Assembly (NCBI GenBank): GCA_964466745.1
Contig: CAYXOX010000003.1
Coordinates: forward strand, 7,765 to 71,764
Direction: 5' to 3'
DNA: 64,000 nucleotides
DNA from: CAYXOX01 sp964466745
GTDB taxonomy: Bacteria > Pseudomonadota > Alphaproteobacteria > Rhodobacterales > Rhodobacteraceae
The translations under genes were made by a program, and so were the position numbers. Shown piece by piece: positions 42,917 through 52,331 of the stretch (position 1 is its first letter; the number at the start of each line of letters is the position of its first letter). The notes beneath the pieces were generated by a model that was given only the letters and a program-made list of their open reading frames with translations, was not told the origin of the DNA and did no database searches.

Positions 42917-43933
42917 ATGACCTACACACCCAACCGGCGCCACGCGCTGGCCATGATGGCCGGAACGACACTCGCCGTCGGCGCCTTCGGCGCCACCCGC
43001 GCCCGGGCCCAGCAGAGAACGCTGCGCCTCTCGCACCACCTCGCGCCGGGCCACGCGGTCGACGTGGCCTCGCATCGTTTCGCTGATCTCGTGGCCGAGT
43101 ATTCCGGTGGCGAGATCGCGGTGGAGGTCTTCCCCTCCGCGCAGATCGCCGGTCTGCGCCAGGGCGCCGAGGCCGTCCAGATCGGCACCATCGACGTCGT
43201 CTGGACCGACATGGGCACGCTGGGCAACTGGCGTCCGGAGTACGGCTTCATCAGCCTGCCGTTCCTTTTCGATGGCAACGCCCATTTCGACGCCTACGTC
43301 GCCGGCCCCGGCGGCGCTGCCATCGCGGACAACCTGCGCAACACCCTCGGCATCGAGACGCTGGGCTTCGGCAACGCGGGCTTCCGCGTGGTGGCCACCC
43401 GCGACACGCCGGTGAACGGGCCCGAGGATCTCGCCGGGGTGCGCATCCGCGTGCCCGAGGTGCCGGTCTACGTGGGCGCTTTCGAGGCGGTGGGCGCGAA
43501 CCCGACGCCCCTGGCCTGGGGCGAGGTCTACACCGCACTTCAGACCGGCGTGATCGACGCGGTGGAGAACCCCTCCGAAGGCCTCGTCAGCGGTGCACTC
43601 TACGAGGTGACCAACCACCTGTCGCGCACCAACCACATCATGACCGACGTCAACCTGTTCGCCAGCTCGGCCGTCTTCAACGGCCTCAGCGACAGCCAGC
43701 AGGAGGCGGTGAGCCGCGCCGCATCCGAAGCGGTGGGAGAGTTCAACGCCAACACCGCCGCGGCGTCCGACACCTTCTGGAATCAGCTCGCCGAAACGAT
43801 GGAAGTGATCGAGACCCCCGATGTCGCGGCGTTCCAGGCGGCGATGACCCCGGTGTGGGACGACTTCACCAGCCGCACCGGCGACGCCGGCCAGGGCTGG
43901 ATCGACAGCGTGCTCGCCGCCAAGCCGGCCTGA
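42917..43933 (+). CDS. TRAP transporter solute-binding protein (DctP family)
   Basis: A 338-residue periplasmic protein. The signal region (RRHALAMMAGTTLAVGAFGATRARAQ) starts with NRRH, close to a Tat motif but lacking the second consensus residues, so Sec or Tat export is open. The mature part starts TLRLSHHLAPGHAVD. The conserved ligand-carboxylate Arg is probably in GVRIRVPEVPVYVGAFEAVG, and GEVYTALQTGVIDAVENP is the DctP signature. It binds a carboxylate such as a sugar acid for the DctQM permease downstream. GGGAGG lies before ATG. Confidence 0.92.
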   Translation: MTYTPNRRHALAMMAGTTLAVGAFGATRARAQQRTLRLSHHLAPGHAVDVASHRFADLVAEYSGGEIAVEVFPSAQIAGLRQGAEAVQIGTIDVVWTDMGTLGNWRPEYGFISLPFLFDGNAHFDAYVAGPGGAAIADNLRNTLGIETLGFGNAGFRVVATRDTPVNGPEDLAGVRIRVPEVPVYVGAFEAVGANPTPLAWGEVYTALQTGVIDAVENPSEGLVSGALYEVTNHLSRTNHIMTDVNLFASSAVFNGLSDSQQEAVSRAASEAVGEFNANTAAASDTFWNQLAETMEVIETPDVAAFQAAMTPVWDDFTSRTGDAGQGWIDSVLAAKPA

Positions 43934-43941
43934 TGCACCCG

Positions 43942-43969
43942 GGCCCCGGCGGCGCACGCCGCCGGGGCC
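43942..43969 (+). terminator. Perfect 12-bp hairpin between DctP and DctQ genes
   Basis: GGCCCCGGCGGC pairs exactly with GCCGCCGGGGCC around the loop GCAC, 8 bases after the DctP stop. No U-tract follows. The likely effect is higher DctP than DctQM expression. Confidence 0.65.
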
Positions 43970-44010
43970 GACACCACCGCGAAGGCAAGACCCCGCCAGC
44001 GAGGCTCCCC

Positions 44011-44532
44011 ATGACGTTCCGTTCCCGGCTGCCGCATACCCTGCCCGTCGTCATCATACGCAGGGCCGCGGAGGCGCTCCTGGCCGCGATCGTGGCCAGC
44101 TATGCGGTGATCATCTGCCTGCAGGTGTTCTATCGCTACGTTCTCAACGACTCTCTCGTCTGGTCAGAAGAACTGGTGCGCTACGGGCTGCTCTGGGGCG
44201 TGATGATCGGCGCGGGTGTCTCGGCGGACAGGGGCGCGCACGTGGCACTCGCACCGCTCGAGGGGCGCCTCGCACCGCGCGCCGAGCGCGTGGTCGCCTG
44301 GGCCGCCGGGCTGTGCATCCTGGCCTTCTGCGCCATCGTGGCGATCATGGGCGTGGAGTACATCCAGCGCCTCTGGTTCATGTCGTCCCCGGCGATGCAG
44401 CTGCCCATGCGCTACGTCTTTCTCGCCCTTCCGGTGGGCGCCGTGCTCACCGCGTTCTTCGTGCTCGTCCACCTGATCGCAGGCACGGGGCTCAAGAGGA
44501 ACGATCCCCTCGGCGAGGTACCCGCAGCATGA
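44011..44532 (+). CDS. TRAP transporter small permease (DctQ family)
   Basis: A 173-residue membrane protein with four hydrophobic helices. The conserved VFYRYVLNDSLVWSEELVRYGL segment marks DctQ. It supports the large permease encoded by the next gene. ATG 44011 follows GAGGCTCCCC. The stop overlaps the DctM start as ATGATGA (44529-44532). Confidence 0.9.
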   Translation: MTFRSRLPHTLPVVIIRRAAEALLAAIVASYAVIICLQVFYRYVLNDSLVWSEELVRYGLLWGVMIGAGVSADRGAHVALAPLEGRLAPRAERVVAWAAGLCILAFCAIVAIMGVEYIQRLWFMSSPAMQLPMRYVFLALPVGAVLTAFFVLVHLIAGTGLKRNDPLGEVPAA

Positions 44533-45806
44533 TGATCGGGGTTCTCTTTCTCGCCTTCGCCGTGTTCCTGGTGCTGGGCGTGCCGCTTGCCTTCGCCATG
44601 GGGCTTTCCGCCATCGTCGCGATCGTCGCCGACGGCAGCCAGTCGCTGCTGATCGTGCCGCAACGGATGGTGGCCTCGCTCGACAGCTTCGCGCTCCTGG
44701 CCGTGCCGCTCTTCATCCTGGCGGGCGAGTTGATGAACTCGGGCGGGATCACCGAACGCATCGTGGCCTTCTCCCGTGCCGCCATCGGGCACCTGCGGGG
44801 CGGGCTTGCCCAGGCGAACATCCTGACCAACATGTTCCTCGCCGCGCTCTCCGGCTCCTCGCTCGCCGATCTCTCCGCCGTCGGCTCCATGATGATCCCC
44901 GCCATGACGCGGGAGGGCTACAAGAAGTCCTACTCCGTGGCGGTGACCTCCTGCGCCGCGCTCATGGCGCCCATCATCCCGCCCAGCATCATCGCTGTGA
45001 TCTACGGCTCGATGACGGGCATCTCCATCGGCGCGATGTTCCTCGGCGGCGCACTGCCCGGCATCATGGCCGGTATCGGGATCATGGTGCTGGCCCGCGT
45101 GCTCGCCCGGAGGGGCGGCGCCGGCACGCACCCCCGCGAAAGCTGGGGCACGCTCGGCCGTGCCGGCCGCTCGGCGCTGCCGGCGATCATGGTGCCGGTC
45201 ATCATCGTCGGCGGCATCCTCTCGGGCATCTTCACGCCCACCGAGGCGGGCGCGGTAGCAGTGTTCTACGCTCTCATCTACGGGGTGGTCATGCGCCGGC
45301 ACACGCCCGGCGGCGGCTACAGGCTGCTGCTTTCGGCCGGGGTGACGACCTCCAGCGCGCTCATCACGCTCGCCGGTGCCTCGCTCTTTTCCTATGTCCT
45401 GGTGTCGAGCGGTTTTGCGCAGGCGACGCTTGCGGCCTTTACCGGCCTCACCGAGAACCCGCAGGTGGCGCTCCTGCTCATCTTCCTGCTGCTCGTCATT
45501 CTCGGCATGTTCGTGGAAACCGTCTCGGCGCTGATACTCGTGGTGCCGATCCTCACCCCCATCGTGGGCTTTTACGGCTACGACGGCGTGCAGTTCGGCG
45601 TCTTCACCCTGATGGCGCTGGTGCTGGGCGGGCTGACACCGCCGGTGGGCATCCTCGCCATGGTGGCCTGCCGCATCGCCGGGATCGAGTACACCAAGAC
45701 CTTCGGGATGCTGCTGCCCTTCGTTGCGTGGTGGGCGGTCGCGACGCTGATCGTGGCCTACGTGCCTTTCCTGACGGGCTGGCTGCCCTCGCTCGTGCTC
45801 GACTGA
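44529..45806 (+). CDS. TRAP transporter large permease (DctM family)
   Basis: A 425-residue polytopic protein with 12-13 helices. Typical DctM stretches are VPLFILAGELMNSGGITERI, SGSSLADLSAVGSMMIPAM and PPSIIAVIYGSMTGISIGAMF, and the C-terminal GLTPPVGILAMVACRIAGI. It is the Na+-coupled translocation subunit. It is the last gene of the long plus-strand sugar-acid locus, which thus contains both an ABC and a TRAP importer, probably for a sugar and its acid form. Confidence 0.93.
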   Translation: MMIGVLFLAFAVFLVLGVPLAFAMGLSAIVAIVADGSQSLLIVPQRMVASLDSFALLAVPLFILAGELMNSGGITERIVAFSRAAIGHLRGGLAQANILTNMFLAALSGSSLADLSAVGSMMIPAMTREGYKKSYSVAVTSCAALMAPIIPPSIIAVIYGSMTGISIGAMFLGGALPGIMAGIGIMVLARVLARRGGAGTHPRESWGTLGRAGRSALPAIMVPVIIVGGILSGIFTPTEAGAVAVFYALIYGVVMRRHTPGGGYRLLLSAGVTTSSALITLAGASLFSYVLVSSGFAQATLAAFTGLTENPQVALLLIFLLLVILGMFVETVSALILVVPILTPIVGFYGYDGVQFGVFTLMALVLGGLTPPVGILAMVACRIAGIEYTKTFGMLLPFVAWWAVATLIVAYVPFLTGWLPSLVLD

Positions 45807-45952
45807 CCGCCACCGGCCCGCCCCGGCCCGCCCGTCGCGGCGCGGCCCCCGATCCCCTCGGCGCATATCCGCCTGCGCCCCGGGCTGCCTCGTGGGCCCG
45901 GCGGCCCCCCAGGCGCGCGGGCGATTGCAACCGGCGCGGCAAAGACCGATAT

Positions 45953-46600
45953 ATGCGACAAATCGATGACAGGGGACCGATGGGCCGACCCGACGGAACA
46001 CGAAAACGGCCTTCCCTTTCGCTGCCGATCATCCGTACGTCGCGCGACCAGGACCAGGCCGGCACCCTCACGCTGGGCAATCTGCTCTCGGCGCTCGGCG
46101 AAACCTCGTTCGGCTGGGCGATCGTGGTCTTCTCCCTGCTCACCCTTCTGCCGCTGCCGCCCGGCTCGTCGCTGATCACGGCACTGCCGGTGCTGTTGAC
46201 CACGCTCCAGATGATGCTCGGCTACCCCCATGTGAAACTGCCCGGCCCGCTGGCCCGCCTTCGGCTCGACCAGGCGAAACTGCGCCGGGCCGTGCTCAGG
46301 TTGCGCCCCGTGACGCGCCGGCTCGAGCGGGTCCTGACGCCGCGCTACCAGCGCATCTTCGGGCGCCGCGGCGAGCGGCCGCTCGGCCTTGCGCTCTTCG
46401 TGATCGCCTTCGCCCTCTTCCTTCCCGTGCCGCTCAGCGGCTGGTTCCCGGCGCTTTCGCTCTTCATCATCGGGGTCGGGTTCGTGGAGCGCGACGGGCT
46501 CGTCACCATGGCCGGGCTTGTGCTCGGGGCGGGCTCGGTGCTGCTCACCGGCGCACTGCTCACCTCGGTCGCCCTCGGTGCCGGCGCGATGATGAACTGA
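45953..46600 (+). CDS. ExoD-family membrane protein
   Basis: A 215-residue protein with four to six hydrophobic segments. The family layout is LGNLLSALGETSFGWAIVVF near the N terminus, PLPPGSSLITALP, a basic middle part (RLRPVTRRLERVLTPRYQRI) and a hydrophobic C-terminal half. ExoD affects exopolysaccharide production and alkaline tolerance in rhizobia; the biochemical role is unknown. ATG 45953 or 45980 are both possible. It stands alone between two sugar loci with 146 bases upstream in which I see no clear promoter. Confidence 0.85.
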   Translation: MRQIDDRGPMGRPDGTRKRPSLSLPIIRTSRDQDQAGTLTLGNLLSALGETSFGWAIVVFSLLTLLPLPPGSSLITALPVLLTTLQMMLGYPHVKLPGPLARLRLDQAKLRRAVLRLRPVTRRLERVLTPRYQRIFGRRGERPLGLALFVIAFALFLPVPLSGWFPALSLFIIGVGFVERDGLVTMAGLVLGAGSVLLTGALLTSVALGAGAMMN

Positions 46601-46645
46601 GCCCGGGAGCGCCGGGCACCCCGATCCGGGCGCGCGCCCGCTTTC

Positions 46646-48130
46646 TCAGGCCGGCTCGGCCGCGAAGGGGTCTTCCACCCGGGGCCAGACGGGGCGCGCA
46701 AGGTTGCGATACGCCGTGCGGCGCGGATCGGAGGGATAGATCCCCGGTACTTCGCAATAGATCACCTCTGCGGCGATCGGAGCGAAGCCCGCGTGGAAAT
46801 GATTGGTGGACTTCACGAGGATCGCCTGCTTTTCCCCCGGATCCACGCCGAGGTTCGTCAGGATGTCGGGCTCGTAGGTCTGGGTGCGGCTCGTGATGAG
46901 CACGATATCGGTCTCGGTGCCGAGCGGGCGCACCACGGCCGCGTTGCCGAGTGTCACGCGGCTGCCCCGGAAGCTCTGCCAGCCCGGCGCCGCGAGGCCG
47001 CGCACCTCGACCCGCAGATCGAGGGGGCGGCCGGAGGCGGCGGATGTCTTGCCACCGATCCGCAGGTCGATCCGCGCGCCCTGCCCCGCCGCATGCGCAA
47101 TGGCCACGGCCATCGGATCCCAGATCGCGGCGACGGCGAGCTTCTTCAGCCCCTCCTCCATCAGCGCGCCCAGAAGAACGGTGTTGTCGCCCGCCGCGCC
47201 GCCGCCGGGATTGTCCCACATGTCGGCGATGACGAGGGGCCGGGCAGCCCCGGCGCGGGCCGCAGCCACCGCGGACGCGACCGCCTCCTTCACCCCGCAG
47301 GTCTCCATCTTCACGCGGCCGCGCATCGACCACACCTCCTGCCCCAACCGCTCGGCCAGCGCGCGCCCGGCTTCAGGCGCACCGTCGCTGACCACCAGCA
47401 CGCGCGTGCCGAGATCGGGCACGTCGCCGGCCATGAAGCCATGGATGAGCGAGACCGACAGGATCCCGTCCCTTCCCTCCAGCGCCTTGATCCGGTCGAC
47501 GAAGCTGCGCATGGGCTCGCGCGACGTGGGAAAGACGTCGATCATCCGGCAGTCGAACGTGGAGATCACCGGGCGGATGCGGCCCCGCACGGCCGCGAGC
47601 GCGAGATCCACCACATGCTCGGCGCGCGCCTCGAAATCGGTGTGGGGAAACTCGAGGAAGGCGGCGAGTATGTCGGACGCCTCCACGCGGGCCTCCGTCA
47701 GATGGCTGTGGGGGTCGATCTCCGCGGCGACCACCACCTCCGGCCCCACGATCGCGCGCACCCGGGCAAGCAGATCGCCCTCGCAATCAAGCGTTTCCTG
47801 CGCGACCATCGCACCGTGCAGCCCGAGGATCACGGCATCGACGGGCAGCGCAGCGCGCAGCTGGTCAAGAATGTCGTCGCGGATCGCCTCGTACACGTCC
47901 TGGCGCAGCACACCACCGGGCTCGGCCCAGCACGCGGTGCCCTCGATGACAGTGAGGCCCTCCGCGGCCGCGCGCGCCCGCAGCGCCGGGATCACGGCCG
48001 AGCAGAGCGACGGCGTTTCAGGATGGGCGCCGGGGGGCGCATAGAAGGCGGCCTCGAAGGAGGCCCGGTCGGTCGGCAACGGGGAGAAGGTGTTCGTTTC
48101 GGTCGCGAAGCTCGCCGTGAAGATGCGCAT
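46646..48130 (-). CDS. M81-family metallopeptidase-like protein (MlrC-like)
   Basis: A 494-residue protein of the MlrC (microcystinase C) family. Predicted zinc ligands are Glu11 (ATETNTFSP), Asp139 and His141 (IDPHSHL) and His163 (EFPHTD). The spacing D-x-H then 22 residues to His matches MlrC. The C-terminal MlrC_C domain includes ADMWDNPGGGAAGDNTVLL. Despite the name, most relatives are not toxin-degrading and probably hydrolyse amide or lactam bonds of small compounds. It is last in the operon after a MalG-type permease (183-base gap), so it may act on the imported ligand. Confidence 0.85.
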   Translation of the reverse strand: MRIFTASFATETNTFSPLPTDRASFEAAFYAPPGAHPETPSLCSAVIPALRARAAAEGLTVIEGTACWAEPGGVLRQDVYEAIRDDILDQLRAALPVDAVILGLHGAMVAQETLDCEGDLLARVRAIVGPEVVVAAEIDPHSHLTEARVEASDILAAFLEFPHTDFEARAEHVVDLALAAVRGRIRPVISTFDCRMIDVFPTSREPMRSFVDRIKALEGRDGILSVSLIHGFMAGDVPDLGTRVLVVSDGAPEAGRALAERLGQEVWSMRGRVKMETCGVKEAVASAVAAARAGAARPLVIADMWDNPGGGAAGDNTVLLGALMEEGLKKLAVAAIWDPMAVAIAHAAGQGARIDLRIGGKTSAASGRPLDLRVEVRGLAAPGWQSFRGSRVTLGNAAVVRPLGTETDIVLITSRTQTYEPDILTNLGVDPGEKQAILVKSTNHFHAGFAPIAAEVIYCEVPGIYPSDPRRTAYRNLARPVWPRVEDPFAAEPA

Positions 48131-48313
48131 GGGCCGTCAGCCCTCCCTGCCGTTGCGGCCAAGTGCAGGACCGTGCATTCGCCCATGCTCCCGCTCCGGC
48201 ACCGCCGCCGCACAAACCGCCTGAACGCTCATGCCACTCTCCTCCTGCTTTCGCTCAATGCCGTTCGCACGGCCCGCGCCCGCGGCGCCCGCGCCGCCGG
48301 CACGGCTGCGCCG

Positions 48314-49150
48314 TCATTTCACGGCGCCGACGCCGAGTCCGCGCACGAGATACCGCTGCAGCCACGAAAAGACGATCGCCACCGGCACCGTGGCCACCAG
48401 CGCCGCCGCCATGACGTGATGCCACTCGACGGTATACCGCCCGGCCACGAGCGAGAAGATGCGGATCGGCAAGGTGTGGCTCTCCTCGCTGCGCAGCACC
48501 GTGAGCGCGATGACGAACTCGTTCCACGAATTGATGAAGCCGAAGATCGCCGTGACCGTGATCGCCGGCAGGGCCAGCGGGAGGAAGACCTGCGCCACCG
48601 CACGGATGCGCGAGGCGCCCTCCATCCAGGCGGCCTCCTCCAGCTCGCGCGGGATCGTCGCGAAATAGCTCTGCAGCATCCAGACCGTGAAGGCGATGTT
48701 GAAGGCGCCGTAGATCACCACCAGGCTCCAGGTGGTGTCGATCAGCCCGAGCCAGACGATGAGCCGGAAGAGCCCGATCACCAGCACGATGGGCGAGAGC
48801 ATCTGCGTGACGAGCAGGAACTGCCGCAGAGCCCCTTCCCCTGTGAAGCGGAACCTGTCGAGCGCATAGGCAAACGGGATCGAGACCGCCAGCGCGATGC
48901 CCGTGGACACGAAAGCCACCTTCAGCGAATTGAACAGCGCCTCGCCGAAACCGGTGACGGCCCACATGTCGCGGAAATTGGCGAGGGTCGGCTCGTCGGG
49001 CCACCAGCTCGGACGGAGCACCTCGGAGGCGGGCTTGAGCGCGGTGATGAACATCACCGCGTAGGGGAAGAGCGCCAGCACGATCAGCGGCGAAAGAACC
49101 GCCCAAGAGATCAGGGTGCGGCGGGCCCGGCGGGAGAGGCGCATGCTCAT
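48314..49150 (-). CDS. MalG/UgpE-type sugar ABC permease
   Basis: A 278-residue permease with six helices. EAA loop [21 protein letters not shown] and the family C terminus ([20 protein letters not shown]). It pairs with the MalF-like protein at 49147. ATG 49150 overlaps the preceding gene's stop by 4 bases. The operon order is SBP, MalF, MalG, MlrC on the minus strand; its ATPase is encoded divergently at 52332. Confidence 0.92.
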   Translation of the reverse strand: MSMRLSRRARRTLISWAVLSPLIVLALFPYAVMFITALKPASEVLRPSWWPDEPTLANFRDMWAVTGFGEALFNSLKVAFVSTGIALAVSIPFAYALDRFRFTGEGALRQFLLVTQMLSPIVLVIGLFRLIVWLGLIDTTWSLVVIYGAFNIAFTVWMLQSYFATIPRELEEAAWMEGASRIRAVAQVFLPLALPAITVTAIFGFINSWNEFVIALTVLRSEESHTLPIRIFSLVAGRYTVEWHHVMAAALVATVPVAIVFSWLQRYLVRGLGVGAVK

Positions 49151-50022
49151 GCCTTCTCCTTCCGCATGGCGACCGCGATATACACGATGGTGAGCACCAG
49201 CAGCAGCGCGAACATCAGCAGCGAGAGTGCCGCCGCCTCGCCCAGCTTGCCCAGCCGGAAGCCGAGCTTGTAGAGATAGGTCACCAGGATATCGGTGGAA
49301 TTCGCCGGCCCGCCCTGCGTTGTCGCCCAGATGATGGGAAAGGAATTGAACACGTAGATGGTGTTGAGCACCACGGCGATGTTCACGAAGGGCTTCATCA
49401 GCGGCCAGGTCAGTTCGCGGAAGTTGTCCCAGGCCGAGGCCCCCTCGAGCCGTGCGGCCTCGTAGAGATCGTCGGGGATCGAGGAAAGCCCGCCCAGAAA
49501 GATCGTGACCGTGAACGGCACGGACACGAGGATGCCGATCAGGATCTGGACGGGGAAGGCGGTGGCGGCCTGCGCCAGCCACTGCACGTTGGTATCGATC
49601 ACGCCGATGCCGATGAGCGCGGAGTTGAGCATCCCGCTTTCGCCGCTGAGCGCCCAGCGCCAGACGATGGCCATCATCGTGAGCGACATCGCCCAGGGCA
49701 GCATGATGATCACCCGCGCAAGACCGCGGCCCGCGAAATCCTCGTTGAGCGTGAGGGCGACGGGAAAGGCAACGAGAACGGTGCCGCCGACGATTCCCAC
49801 CGTCCAGATCACTGTGCGCCAGAGCGAGCGCAGGAACTCGGGGTCGGTGAAGACGCTCACGTAGTTGTCGAACCCGACGATGCCGCGGGTCTGCCCGAAG
49901 CGGTTGACCTCGCTCAGCGACAGCACCGAGAGCTGCCAGAGGGGCATGAGCACGATGAGCGCCGCCAGCATGAGGCCCGGCAGGACCAGGACATAGGGCA
50001 TGATCGCGGCGGTCTGGCGCAT
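49147..50022 (-). CDS. MalF/UgpA-type sugar ABC permease
   Basis: A 291-residue permease with six helices. Conserved features are [20 protein letters not shown] at the start, [16 protein letters not shown] and the EAA loop [20 protein letters not shown]. It forms the channel with the MalG-type partner. A hairpin-bearing gap of 145 bases separates it from the SBP gene. Confidence 0.92.
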   Translation of the reverse strand: MRQTAAIMPYVLVLPGLMLAALIVLMPLWQLSVLSLSEVNRFGQTRGIVGFDNYVSVFTDPEFLRSLWRTVIWTVGIVGGTVLVAFPVALTLNEDFAGRGLARVIIMLPWAMSLTMMAIVWRWALSGESGMLNSALIGIGVIDTNVQWLAQAATAFPVQILIGILVSVPFTVTIFLGGLSSIPDDLYEAARLEGASAWDNFRELTWPLMKPFVNIAVVLNTIYVFNSFPIIWATTQGGPANSTDILVTYLYKLGFRLGKLGEAAALSLLMFALLLVLTIVYIAVAMRKEKA

Positions 50023-50113
50023 GTGCGGATCCGGCTAGGGTGCTGCGGTCGGCGGCTGGTTGGCGCGCGGCCGCGGTGCGGTGCTAGGGAGGGAGCGGTG
50101 CGTCTGGTGCGGT

Positions 50114-50144
50114 GCGGGCGACCTCCTCGCAGGTGGCCGCCCGC
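50114..50144 (-). terminator. Hairpin between SBP and MalF-type gene
   Basis: The stem GCGGGCG plus ACCT pairs with AGGT plus CGCCCGC around a 6-base loop; a 3-base bulge interrupts one arm. It lies 24 bases after the SBP stop on the minus strand. The same position and probable role as the other SBP hairpins. Confidence 0.5.
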
Positions 50145-50167
50145 AGCCTCGTTCGGTATCGCGCGCG

Positions 50168-51397
50168 TCAGTTGGCGCCGAGCACGGCGTTGATGTCCGC
50201 CGCCGCGGCGTTCAGCGTTTCCTCGATGTCGGCATCACCGAGGTAGATCGTCTGGAGCGCGGTGGAGGTGCGCTCGGCGATCTCTTCCCAGCCGGCGATC
50301 ACGGGCGCGAAACGCGCCTCGGGCAGCAGCGCCGCGAATTCGGCGAGCACCGGGTCGTCGGCGAACTCGGGCATCTCGGCCACCGCCGTCTGCACCGGCA
50401 GGAAGCCCTCGCCACCGGTGAAGCGCGCGCGCCACTCGGTGGTGAAGATGAAGTCGAGAAACTCCCAGGCGGTATCCTTCACCCGGCTGTTCTCGAACAT
50501 GATGATCGAGTCGGTCACCCCGTAGGTGCCGCGGTCGCCATCGGGCCCGGCGGGAATCGCCGCCACGCCGAAGCCGAGGTCAGGCACCTCGTTGCGGATC
50601 TGCGAGGCCAGGAACGGCGCGGTAATCATCATGCCCACGCGGCCTTCCTTGAAGAGGTTCTGCACATCCTCGCGGGTCATCGAGGTCACGCCGTCCTGCG
50701 TCACGCCGGATTCCAGCATCTCGCGGTAGAGGGCGGCCGCCTGGTATCCTGCGGGCGTGTCGAGTCCGGAGGTGCCATCGGCCTCCACCAGCTCGCCGCC
50801 ATAGGCCCAGAACGCGTAGTAGAAGTAGACATCCGTCTCGATCTGGGCGCCCTGCATGCCGAAGCCGGCGATGTCGTCGCCCAGCGCGTCGATCGCTGCG
50901 GCGGCTTCCTTCAGCTCCTCCCAGGTGTCGGGCGGGCCGTCGAGGCCGGCCTGCTCGAGAAGCTCGGTGTTGTAGAACATCGCCCGCGCGGAGGCGGCGA
51001 TGGGCAGGCCGTAGGTCTGGCCGTCGAATACCGAGGGGGTCAGGAAAACGTCGATGAAACGATCGCTGAACTCCTCGGACATGTATCCGTCAAGCGGCGC
51101 GGCTATGCCTTCCGCGACGAAATCCACCAGCCAGCGCGTGCCGATGATGGAAAGATCGGCGTTGGCCCCTGCCGAGATGTCGGTGGTGAGCTTCTGCAGC
51201 ATCACGTCCCACGGCACGACCTCGATCTGGATGTCGTGATCGGGGTTGGCCGCCTCGAAGGCGGCCGCGGCCTCCTCGAAATAGGGCCCCGTGAGCGAGG
51301 AGTACTCTGCGACCGTGACGCGCACCGTATCGGCCGTGGCCGACGCTGCCGCGAGCGCAAGCGCCGCAGACCCAAGGCCAAGCTTGTAGACGTTCAT
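50168..51397 (-). CDS. Sugar ABC importer SBP (SBP_bac_1, UgpB/MalE class)
   Basis: A 409-residue periplasmic protein, signal peptide about 1-22 (ending ATA). The mature start VRVTVAEYSSLTGPYFEEAA and FEAANPDHDIQIEVVPWDVM are class-1 SBP features, and FKEGRVGMMITAPFLASQI is the typical mid-protein motif. It serves the permeases at 49147 and 48314 and the ATPase at 52332. Its promoter region holds an RpiR-type operator. Confidence 0.92.
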   Translation of the reverse strand: MNVYKLGLGSAALALAAASATADTVRVTVAEYSSLTGPYFEEAAAAFEAANPDHDIQIEVVPWDVMLQKLTTDISAGANADLSIIGTRWLVDFVAEGIAAPLDGYMSEEFSDRFIDVFLTPSVFDGQTYGLPIAASARAMFYNTELLEQAGLDGPPDTWEELKEAAAAIDALGDDIAGFGMQGAQIETDVYFYYAFWAYGGELVEADGTSGLDTPAGYQAAALYREMLESGVTQDGVTSMTREDVQNLFKEGRVGMMITAPFLASQIRNEVPDLGFGVAAIPAGPDGDRGTYGVTDSIIMFENSRVKDTAWEFLDFIFTTEWRARFTGGEGFLPVQTAVAEMPEFADDPVLAEFAALLPEARFAPVIAGWEEIAERTSTALQTIYLGDADIEETLNAAAADINAVLGAN

Positions 51398-51465
51398 GAA
51401 TTACCTCCGCTATTGCCGGTCCGGCTGCGCCGGACACGCATCGTTCCCCCGGTTTGCCGGGGTAC

Positions 51466-51537
51466 GCATGTAAGTCTAGTTACACAGATCCACAGCTGTC
51501 CAGATATTTTCGATTTTTACGTTGCAGAATTACATGC
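51466..51537. promoter_or_regulatory. RpiR-type operators in the divergent SBP/SDR region
   Basis: TGTAA-N6-TTACA (51469-51484) has the form of known RpiR-family sites such as that of HexR. In addition GCATGTAA (51466-51473) and TTACATGC (51530-51537) form a perfect 8-base inverted pair 56 bases apart, suggesting looping or two dimer sites. The flanking sequence is AT-rich (51500-51520), unlike the surroundings. The RpiR gene at 53378 in the divergent operon is the natural ligand. Confidence 0.55.
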
Positions 51538-51578
51538 GGCGGGACATCATGGAACGGCAGTCATCAAGCGAGGAAAAG

Positions 51579-52328
51579 ATGATTTCGATGGAAGGAAAAC
51601 GCGTGGTCGTCACCGGCGCCGGCGGCGGCGTTGGCGAGGCCCTCGTGAAATGCTTCGCCGAAGCGGGCGCGAGCGTCGTGGGCTGCGATCTCGACGGCGT
51701 GGATCTCTCTGCGCTTCCGGTCGCCGAAACCCACCGCTTCGATCTGTCGGACCGCGCGGCGACGCTCGCCGCGGCCGAAGCGATCCTGGCCGGCGGCGCG
51801 CCCGACGCCGTGATCTCCAATGCCGGGCTGACCCATGCCGAGACGCTGGACATGACCGGCCCCGACGAGATCGAGGGCGAGATGGCCCTCAACTACACCG
51901 GCGCGGCACTGCTCACCCGCAGGCTGTTGCCGGCCATGGCCCCGGGCAGCGCCTTCGTGTTCATCGCCTCGGTCAACGGCATCGCCCATTTCGGCAACCC
52001 GGCCTACAGTGCCGCGAAGGCCGCGCTGATCGCCTGGAGCCGGGCGCTGGCGACCGAGGCCGGCGCACGCGGCATCCGCTCGAACGCGGTGGCCCCCGGA
52101 TCGATCAGGACACCGGGGTGGGATCACCGTGTCGCCCGCGACCCCGACCTGATGGACAGGGTGAGCGCGCTCTATCCCATGGCGCGGGTGGTGACTCCGC
52201 AGGAGGTCGCCAACGCAGTGCTCTTCCTCGCTTCGCCCATGGCCGGCGGCATCACGGGCGTGACCCTGCCGGTGGACGCCGGGCTGATGGGGGGCAACAT
52301 GCCCTTCATCCGTCTCATCGAGGGCTGA
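51579..52328 (+). CDS. Short-chain dehydrogenase/reductase
   Basis: A 249-residue classical SDR. TGAGGGVG cofactor loop, SNAG, catalytic Ser in IASVNGI and YSAAK, then a VDAG ending. It is first gene of the plus-strand operon SDR, ATPase, RpiR, so it probably oxidises the imported sugar. ATG 51579 has GCGAGGAAAAG upstream; an extension to 51522 adds 19 unlikely residues. Confidence 0.88.
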   Translation: MISMEGKRVVVTGAGGGVGEALVKCFAEAGASVVGCDLDGVDLSALPVAETHRFDLSDRAATLAAAEAILAGGAPDAVISNAGLTHAETLDMTGPDEIEGEMALNYTGAALLTRRLLPAMAPGSAFVFIASVNGIAHFGNPAYSAAKAALIAWSRALATEAGARGIRSNAVAPGSIRTPGWDHRVARDPDLMDRVSALYPMARVVTPQEVANAVLFLASPMAGGITGVTLPVDAGLMGGNMPFIRLIEG

Positions 52329-52331
52329 ACG

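Noticed and set aside
46793..49273. Plus-strand open frame of 826 codons opposite MlrC and permease genes
   Set aside because: No domain-like sequence, His/Arg-rich composition, fully antisense to real genes.
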